Below are positions 56,133 to 64,000 of a stretch of DNA of 64,000 nt, piece by piece; position 1 is the stretch's first letter; every line of letters begins with the position of its first letter. Origin of the DNA: Auanema rhodensis (lineage: Eukaryota; Nematoda; Chromadorea; Rhabditida; Rhabditidae); NCBI GenBank assembly GCA_964057225.1, contig CAXKVF010000097.1, forward strand, positions 38,189 through 102,188. Direction: 5' to 3'. Under the pieces are notes generated by a model. That model searched no databases. It was not told the DNA's origin and was given only the letters and a program-made list of their open reading frames with translations. The position numbers and the translations under genes are program-made.

Positions 56133-57364
56133 AGACTAATATGGACATGGGGAATCTAATTTTGAAAACCGCATCTCTTTATCTTTCACGTGAAGCGAGT
56201 TACATACCAAGTGCCCATCACGTGTACATTTAATTAGCATAAATTAAAGTTCACGTAAATTTCAAAGTCATGGTTACCATGCACCAATATCAATAAAAAT
56301 TTGTTTTTAGACTAATATGGACATGGGGAATCTAATTTTGAAAACCGCATCTCGTTATCTTTCACGTGAAGCGAGTTACATACCAAGTGCACATCACGTG
56401 TACATTTAATTAGCATAAATTAAAGTTCACGTAAATTTCAAAGTCATGGTTACCATGCACCAATATTAATAAAAATTTGTTTTTAGACTAATATGGACAT
56501 GGGGAATCTAATTTTGAAAACCGCATCTCTTTATCTTTCACGTGAAGCGAGTTACATACCAAGTGCACATCACGTGTACATTTAATTAGCATAAATTAAA
56601 GTTCACGTAAATTTCAAAGTCATGGTTACCATGCACCAATGTCAATAAAAATTTGTTTTTAGACTAATATGGACATGGGGAATCTAATTTTGAAAACCGC
56701 ATCTCTTCATCTTTCACGTGAAGCGAGTTACATACCAAGTGCACATCACGTGTACATTTAATTAGCATAAATTAAAGTTCACGTAAATTTCAAAGTCATG
56801 GTTACCATGCACCAATATCAATAAAAATTTGTTTTTAGACTAATATGGACATGGGGAATCTAATTTTGAAAACCGCATCTCTTCATCTTTCACGTGAAGC
56901 GAGTTACATACCAAGTGCACATCACGTGTACATTTAATTAGCATAAATTAAAGTTCACGTAAATTTCAAAGTCATGGTTACCATGCACCAATATCAATAA
57001 AAATTTGTTTTTAGACTAATATGGACATGGGGAATCTAATTTTGAAAACCGCATCTCTTTATCTTTCACGTGAAGCGAGTTACATACCAAGTGCACATCA
57101 CGTGTACATTTAATTAGCATAAATTAAAGTTCACGTAAATTTCAAAGTCATGGTTACCATGCACCAATGTCAATAAAAATTTGTTTTTAGACTAATATGG
57201 ACATGGGGAATCTAATTTTGAAAACCGCATCTCTTTATCTTTCACGTGAAGCGAGTTACATACCAAGTGCACATCACGTGTACATTTAATTAGCATAAAT
57301 TAAAGTTCACGTAACTTTCAAAGTCATGGTTACCATGAACCAATATCAATAAAAATTTGTTTTT
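56133..57364. repeat. 7-monomer unit of the right-hand family, copy 2
   Basis: It has the same seven markers in the same order as 53845-55076, displaced by 2288 bases. Confidence 0.72.
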
Positions 57365-58596
57365 AGACTAATATGGACATGGGGAATCTAATTTTGAAAA
57401 CCGCATCTCTTTATCTTTCACGTGAAGCGAGTTACATACCAAGTGCCCATCACGTGTACATTTAATTAGCATAAATTAAAGTTCACGTAAATTTCAAAGT
57501 CATGGTTACCATGCACCAATATCAATAAAAATTTGTTTTTAGACTAATATGGACATGGGGAATCTAATTTTGAAAACCGCATCTCGTTATCTTTCACGTG
57601 AAGCGAGTTACATACCAAGTGCACATCACGTGTACATTTAATTAGCATAAATTAAAGTTCACGTAAATTTCAAAGTCATGGTTACCATGCACCAATATTA
57701 ATAAAAATTTGTTTTTAGACTAATATGGACATGGGGAATCTAATTTTGAAAACCGCATCTCTTTATCTTTCACGTGAAGCGAGTTACATACCAAGTGCAC
57801 ATCACGTGTACATTTAATTAGCATAAATTAAAGTTCACGTAAATTTCAAAGTCATGGTTACCATGCACCAATGTCAATAAAAATTTGTTTTTAGACTAAT
57901 ATGGACATGGGGAATCTAATTTTGAAAACCGCATCTCTTCATCTTTCACGTGAAGCGAGTTACATACCAAGTGCACATCACGTGTACATTTAATTAGCAT
58001 AAATTAAAGTTCACGTAAATTTCAAAGTCATGGTTACCATGCACCAATATCAATAAAAATTTGTTTTTAGACTAATATGGACATGGGGAATCTAATTTTG
58101 AAAACCGCATCTCTTCATCTTTCACGTGAAGCGAGTTACATACCAAGTGCACATCACGTGTACATTTAATTAGCATAAATTAAAGTTCACGTAAATTTCA
58201 AAGTCATGGTTACCATGCACCAATATCAATAAAAATTTGTTTTTAGACTAATATGGACATGGGGAATCTAATTTTGAAAACCGCATCTCTTTATCTTTCA
58301 CGTGAAGCGAGTTACATACCAAGTGCACATCACGTGTACATTTAATTAGCATAAATTAAAGTTCACGTAAATTTCAAAGTCATGGTTACCATGCACCAAT
58401 GTCAATAAAAATTTGTTTTTAGACTAATATGGACATGGGGAATCTAATTTTGAAAACCGCATCTCTTCATCTTTCACGTGAAGCGAGTTACATACCAAGT
58501 GCACATCACGTGTACATTTAATTAGCATAAATTAAAGTTCACGTAAATTTCAAAGTCATGGTTACCATGCACCAATATCAATAAAAATTTGTTTGT
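57365..58596. repeat. 7-monomer unit of the right-hand family, copy 3 (last monomer altered)
   Basis: It directly follows copy 2 and matches its first six monomers. The seventh is CTTCATC class C instead of ACGTAACTTT class A, and its tail reads GTTTG rather than GTTTT (about 58595). Confidence 0.7.
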
Positions 58597-61500
58597 AGAC
58601 TAATATGGACATGGGGAATCTAATTTTGAAAACCGCATCTCTTCATCTTTCACGTGAAGCGAGTTACATACCAAGTGCACATCACGTGTACATTTAATTA
58701 GCATAAATTAAAGTTCACGTAAATTTCAAAGTCATGGTTACCATGCACAAATATCAATAAAAATTTGTTTTTAGACTAATATGGACATGGGGAATCTAAT
58801 TTTGAAAACCGCATCTCTTTATCTTTCACGTGAAGCGAGTTACATACCAAGTGCACATCACGTGTACATTTAATTAGCATAAATTAAAGTTCACGTAACT
58901 TTCAAAGTCATGGTTACCATGCACCAATATCAATAAAAATTTGTTTTTAGACTAATATGGACATGGGGAATCTAATTTTGAAAACCGCATCTCTTTATCT
59001 TTCACGTGAAGCGAGTTACATACCAAGTGCACATCACGTGTACATTTAATTAGCATAAATTAAAGTTCACGTAAATTTCAAAGTCATGGTTACCATGCAC
59101 CAATATCAATAAAAATTTGTTTTTAGACTAATATGGACATGGGGAATCTAATTTTGAAAACCGCATCTCTTTATCTTTCACGTGAAGCGAGTTACATACC
59201 AAGTGCACATCACGTGTACATTTAATTATCATAAATTAAAGTTCACGTAAATTTCAAAGTCATGGTTACCATGAACCAATATCAATAAAAATTTGTTTTT
59301 AGACTAATATGGACATGGGGAATCTAATTTTGAAAACCGCATCTCTTTATCTTTCACGTGAAGCGAGTTACATACCAAGTGCACATCACGTGTACATTTA
59401 ATTAGCATAAATTAAAGTTCACGTAAATTTCAAAGTCATGGTTACCATGCACCAATATCAATAAAAATTTGTTTTTAAACTAATATGGACATGGGGAATC
59501 TAATTTTGAAAACCGCATCTCTTTATCTTTCACGTGAAGCGAGTTACATACCAAGTGCACATCACGTGTACATTTAATTAGCATAAATTAAAGTTCACGT
59601 AAATTTCAAAGTCATGGTTACCATGCACCAATATCAATAAAAATTTGTTTTTAGACTAATATGGACATGGGGAATCTAATTTTGAAAACCGCATCTCTTT
59701 ATCTTTCACGTGAAGCGAGTTACATACCAAGTGCACATCACGTGTACATTTAATTAGCATAAATTAAAGTTCACGTAAATTTCAAAGTCATGGTTACCAT
59801 GAACCAATATCAATAAAAATTTGTTTTTAGACTAATATGGACATGGGGAATCTAATTTTGAAAACCGCATCTCTTTATCTTTCACGTGAAGCGAGTTACA
59901 TACCAAGTGCACATCACGTGTACATTTAATTAGCATAAATTAAAGTTCACGTAAATTTCAAAGTCATGGTTACCATGAACCAATATCAATAAAAATTTGT
60001 TTTTAGACTAATATGGACATGGGGAATCTAATTTTGAAAACCGCATCTCTTTATCTTTCACGTGAAGCGAGTTACATACCAAGTGCACATCACGTGTACA
60101 TTTAATTAGCATAAATTAAAGTTCACGTAAATTTCAAAGTCATGGTTACCATGCACCAATGTCAATAAAAATTTGTTTTTAGACTAATATGGACATGGGG
60201 AATCTAATTTTGAAAACCGCATCTCTTCATCTTTCACGTGAAGCGAGTTACATACCAAGTGCACATCACGTGTACATTTAATTAGCATAAATTAAAGTTC
60301 ACGTAAATTTCAAAGTCATGGTTACCATGCACCAATATCAATAAAAATTTGTTTTTAGACTAATATGGACATGGGGAATCTAATTTTGAAAACCGCATCT
60401 CTTCATCTTTCACGTGAAGCGAGTTACATACCAAGTGCACATCACGTGTACATTTAATTAGCATAAATTAAAGTTCACGTAAATTTCAAAGTCATGGTTA
60501 CCATGCACAAATATCAATAAAAATTTGTTTTTAGACTAATATGGACATGGGGAATCTAATTTTGAAAACCGCATCTCTTTATCTTTCACGTGAAGCGAGT
60601 TACATACCAAGTGCACATCACGTGTACATTTAATTAGCATAAATTAAAGTTCACGTAAATTTCAAAGTCATGGTTACCATGCACCAATATCAATAAAAAT
60701 TTGTTTTTAGACTAATATGGACATGGGGAATCTAATTTTGAAAACCGCATCTCTTTATCTTTCACGTGAAGCGAGTTACATACCAAGTGCACATCACGTG
60801 TACATTTAATTAGCATAAATTAAAGTTCACGTAAATTTCAAAGTCATGGTTACCATGAACCAATATCAATGAAAATTTGTTTTTAGACTAATATGGACAT
60901 GGGGAATCTAATTTTGAAAACCGCATCTCTTTATCTTTCACGTGAAGCGAGTTACATACCAAGTGCACATCACGTGTACATTTAATTAGCATAAATTAAA
61001 GTTCACGTAAATTTCAAAGTCATGGTTACCATGCACCAATATCAATAAAAATTTGTTTTTAAACTAATATGGACATGGGGAATCTAATTTTGAAAACCGC
61101 ATCTCTTTATCTTTCACGTGAAGCGAGTTACATACCAAGTGCACATCACGTGTACATTTAATTAGCATAAATTAAAGTTCACGTAAATTTCAAAGTCATG
61201 GTTACCATGCACCAATATCAATAAAAATTTGTTTTTAGACTAATATGGACATGGGGAATCTAATTTTGAAAACCGCATCTCTTTATCTTTCACGTGAAGC
61301 GAGTTACATACCAAGTGCACATCACGTGTACATTTAATTAGCATAAATTAAAGTTCACGTAAATTTCAAAGTCATGGTTACCATGAACCAATATCAATAA
61401 AAATTTGTTTTTAGACTAATATGGACATGGGGAATCTAATTTTGAAAACCGCATCTCGTTATCTTTCACGTGAAGCGAGTTACATACCAAGTGCACATCA

Positions 61501-63876
61501 CGTGTACATTTAATTAGCATAAATTAAAGTTCACGTAAATTTCAAAGTCATGGTTACCATGAACCAATATCAATAAAAATTTGTTTTTAGACTAATATGG
61601 ACATGGGGAATCTAATTTTGAAAACCGCATCTCTTTATCTTTCACGTGAAGCGAGTTACATACCAAGTGCCCATCACGTGTACATTTAATTAGCATAAAT
61701 TAAAGTTCACGTAAATTTCAAAGTCATGGTTACCATGCACCAATATTAATAAAAATTTGTTTTTAGACTAATATGGACATGGGGAATCTAATTTTGAAAA
61801 CCGCATCTCTTTATCTTTCACGTGAAGCGAGTTACATACCAAGTGCACATCACGTGTACATTTAATTAGCATAAATTAAAGTTCACGTAAATTTCAAAGT
61901 CATGGTTACCATGCACCAATGTCAATAAAAATTTGTTTTTAGACTAATATGGACATGGGGAATCTAATTTTGAAAACCGCATCTCTTCATCTTTCACGTG
62001 AAGCGAGTTACATACCAAGTGCACATCACGTGTACATTTAATTAGCATAAATTAAAGTTCACGTAAATTTCAAAGTCATGGTTACCATGCACCAATATCA
62101 ATAAAAATTTGTTTTTAGACTAATATGGACATGGGGAATCTAATTTTGAAAACCGCATCTCTTCATCTTTCACGTGAAGCGAGTTACATACCAAGTGCAC
62201 ATCACGTGTACATTTAATTAGCATAAATTAAAGTTCACGTAAATTTCAAAGTCATGGTTACCATGCACCAATATCAATAAAAATTTGTTTTTAGACTAAT
62301 ATGGACATGGGGAATCTAATTTTGAAAACCGCATCTCTTTATCTTTCACGTGAAGCGAGTTACATACCAAGTGCACATCACGTGTACATTTAATTAGCAT
62401 AAATTAAAGTTCACGTAAATTTCAAAGTCATGGTTACCATGAACCAATATCAATAAAAATTTGTTTTTAGACTAATATGGACATGGGGAATCTAATTTTG
62501 AAAACCGCATCTCTTTATCTTTCACGTGAAGCGAGTTACATACCAAGTGCCCATCACGTGTACATTTAATTAGCATAAATTAAAGTTCACGTAAATTTCA
62601 AAGTCATGGTTACCATGCACCAATATCAATAAAAATTTGTTTTTAGACTAATATGGACATGGGGAATCTAATTTTGAAAACCGCATCTCTTTATCTTTCA
62701 CGTGAAGCGAGTTACATACCAAGTGCACATCACGTGTACATTTAATTAGCATAAATTAAAGTTCACGTAAATTTCAAAGTCATGGTTACCATGCACCAAT
62801 GTCAATAAAAATTTGTTTTTAGACTAATATGGACATGGGGAATCTAATTTTGAAAACCGCATCTCTTTATCTTTCACGTGAAGCGAGTTACATACCAAGT
62901 GCCCATCACGTGTACATTTAATTAGCATAAATTAAAGTTCACGTAAATTTCAAAGTCATGGTTACCATGCACCAATATCAATAAAAATTTGTTTTTAGAC
63001 TAATATGGACATGGGGAATCTAATTTTGAAAACCGCATCTCCTTATCTTTCACGTGAAGCGAGTTACATACCAAGTGCACATCACGTGTACATTTAATTA
63101 GCATAAATTAAAGTTCACGTAAATTTCAAAGTCATGGTTACCATGCACCAATATCAATAAAAATTTGTTTTTAGACTAATATGGACATGGGGAATCTAAT
63201 TTTGAAAACCGCATCTCTTCATCTTTCACGTGAAGCGAGTTACATACCAAGTGCACATCACGTGTACATTTAATTAGCATAAATTAAAGTTCACGTAAAT
63301 TTCAAAGTCATGGTTACCATGCACCAATATCAATAAAAATTTGTTTTTAGACTAATATGGACATGGGGAATCTAATTTTGAAAACCGCATCTCTTTATCT
63401 TTCACGTGAAGCGAGTTACATACCAAGTGCACATCACGTGTACATTTAATTAGCATAAATTAAAGTTCACGTAATTTTCAAAGTCATGGTTACCATGCAC
63501 CAATGTCAATAAAAATTTGTTTTTAGACTAATATGGACATGGGGAATCTAATTTTGAAAACCGCATCTCTTCATCTTTCACGTGAAGCGAGTTACATACC
63601 AAGTGCACATCACGTGTACATTTAATTAGCATAAATTAAAGTTCACGTAAATTTCAAAGTCATGGTTACCATGCACCAATATCAATAAAAATTTGTTTTT
63701 AGACTAATATGGACATGGGGAATCTAATTTTGAAAACCGCATCTCTTCATCTTTCACGTGAAGCGAGTTACATACCAAGTGCACATCACGTGTACATTTA
63801 ATTAGCATAAATTAAAGTTCACGTAAATTTCAAAGTCATGGTTACCATGCACCAATATCAATAAAAATTTGTTTTT
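58597..63876. repeat. Loosely ordered right end of the family
   Basis: Thirty monomers reuse right-hand markers in irregular order. Short matches to the 7-monomer unit occur at 60005-60532 (AATGTCAAT, CTTCATC, CTTCATC/ACAAAT) and at 61589-62292. CTCGTTATC (61458) and AATATTAAT (61747), found together in one monomer further left, are here split between neighbouring monomers (starts 61413 and 61589), a sign of recombination. GCCCAT appears three more times (monomers at 61589, 62469, 62821). CAATGAAAA at about 60871 matches the mark at 41339. Confidence 0.65.
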
Positions 63877-64000
63877 AGACTAATATGGACATGGGGAATC
63901 TAATTTTGAAAACCGCATCTCTTTATCTTTCACGTGAAGCGAGTTACAAACCAAGTGCACATCACGTGTACATTTAATTAGCATAAATTAAAGTTCACGT
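63877..64000. repeat. Partial monomer at window edge
   Basis: The first 124 bases of the next unit, ending within the third CACGTR motif, with a private TTACAAACC in place of TTACATACC. The array clearly continues beyond the window; the left edge likewise begins at a monomer start with no junction visible. Confidence 0.95.

Larger units (their letters stand above)
53669..58244. repeat. 13-monomer HOR, two copies (2 x 2288 bp)
   Basis: GAGTTCCATA occurs in only two monomers (53738 and 56026), 2288 bases apart. After each, eight monomers match in order: GCCCAT, CTCGTT/ATTAAT, AATGTCAAT, CTTCATC, CTTCATC, AATGTCAAT, ACGTAACTTT, GCCCAT. At the tenth monomer the copies diverge: the first has CTTCATC (start 55253), the second CTCGTT/ATTAAT (57541). 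The first copy also has a private ACGTTAATT at about 55200. Confidence 0.78.
1..64000. repeat. Satellite array of 176-bp monomers filling the window
   Basis: The sequence is a continuous head-to-tail tandem repeat. Monomer starts (AGACTAAT or close variants) fall at 1, 177, 353, 529 and so on. The last start is 63877, exactly 363 x 176 bases from the first after subtracting twelve one-base deletions, so I find no other net insertion or deletion. Monomers usually differ from each other at zero to five bases. By count the consensus is about 32% G+C, with 30 C and 26 G. All units are in one orientation and no foreign sequence interrupts them. Unit length near one nucleosome, homogeneity and higher-order structure are typical of eukaryotic centromeric satellites; that role is inferred, not shown. 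I do not recognise the family. Confidence 0.98.
52613..64000. repeat. Right-hand family: 7- and 13-monomer HOR zone
   Basis: A distinct marker set dominates from here: AATGTCAAT, CTTCATC with a normal AGAC start, GCACAAAT, GTGCCCATC, CTCGTTATC, AATATTAAT, CTCCTTATC and ACGTAACTTT. Most monomers are class C and none is class G. The core order is GTGCCCAT, CTCGTTAT/AATATTAAT, AATGTCAAT, CTTCATC, CTTCATC, AATGTCAAT, ACGTAACTTT(A), seven monomers or 1232 bp. Right of about 58.8 kb the order loosens and AAACTAAT monomers return (59477, 61061). Confidence 0.75.

Noticed and set aside
1-64000. CRISPR array
   Set aside because: The whole 176-bp unit is repeated, with no unique spacers between short repeats, and no cas-like coding sequence is present.
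1-64000. Protein-coding repeats or a long open reading frame
   Set aside because: Stops occur many times per unit on both strands, and the 176-bp period rotates the frame, so no consensus frame stays open much beyond about 35 codons.
1-64000. CENP-B box
   Set aside because: The consensus contains neither TTCG nor CGGG in the required arrangement on either strand. The one TTCG (near 11791, from the CGACTAAT variant) lacks the rest of the box.
1-64000. Known families: alpha satellite, Arabidopsis 178 bp, CentBr, honeybee AluI 176 bp
   Set aside because: Length alone is similar. The sequence does not resemble the first three as I remember them, and the consensus lacks an AGCT (AluI) site. No database search was possible.
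1-64000. Telomere, rDNA spacer or microsatellite tract
   Set aside because: No short simple repeat runs and no rRNA sequence are present; the period is constant at 176/175 bp throughout.
1-64000. Embedded transposon, inversion or unique insertion
   Set aside because: The monomer register holds arithmetically from 1 to 63877 with only twelve one-base losses, all explained, and orientation never changes.

Overview
The whole window is one uninterrupted head-to-tail satellite DNA array. I see no gene, RNA gene, transposon, microsatellite block or unique sequence. Counting from the first base, the repeat unit is 176 bp, about 32% G+C. The window holds 363 complete monomers plus a 124-base partial one at the right edge (63877-64000). 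Twelve monomers are 175 bp through the same one-base loss; every other monomer is exactly 176 bp, so the register can be followed arithmetically from end to end. All units lie in the same orientation. Such an array, with a near-nucleosomal unit length, strong homogenisation and higher-order repeats (HORs), is typical of centromeric or pericentromeric satellites of eukaryotes. I do not recognise the monomer. It does not resemble, as I remember them, primate alpha satellite, Arabidopsis 178 bp, Brassica CentBr, maize CentC or rice CentO. I cannot name the organism; a plant or invertebrate is a guess from unit size and composition only.

Monomer anatomy (position 1 = first base of the window): a G-rich patch at 11-20, a variable segment at about 38-58, a well-conserved core at about 59-135 with few scattered changes, a 13-base palindrome at 137-149, a three-state variable site at 150/152 and an A/T tract at 160-176. 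Each unit carries CACGTG at 55-60 and 87-92 and CACGTA at 120-125, spaced 32 and 33 bases. The state of 150/152 gives three monomer classes, called here A (AAC at 150-152), C (CAC) and G (AAG). With about twenty rarer single-base markers, these let the array be read as an ordered string of monomers.

Layout: (1) 1-10384, a 14-monomer HOR (2464 bp) seen as units of 14, 14, 9 and 14 monomers, preceded by a condensed relative; (2) 10385-12672, a transitional stretch with a duplicated dimer; (3) 12673-29738, a very long superunit present as two adjacent copies of 52 and 45 monomers (9149 and 7917 bp), nearly identical, the longer one carrying an internal 7-monomer gain; (4) 29739-48916, shuffled derivatives of that superunit with nested 7-, 11- and 8-monomer duplications; (5) 48917-52612, a C-rich stretch with a 10-monomer spaced duplication; (6) 52613-64000, a separate sequence family built on a 7-monomer and 13-monomer HOR with its own markers. 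Class G monomers and the 175-bp lineage disappear after about 48.5 kb. The picture is a young array growing by repeated local segmental duplication at many scales.

Limits: repeat boundaries inside the shuffled zones are approximate because adjacent monomers differ by only a few bases. All comparisons were made by eye with marker bases, not by alignment.
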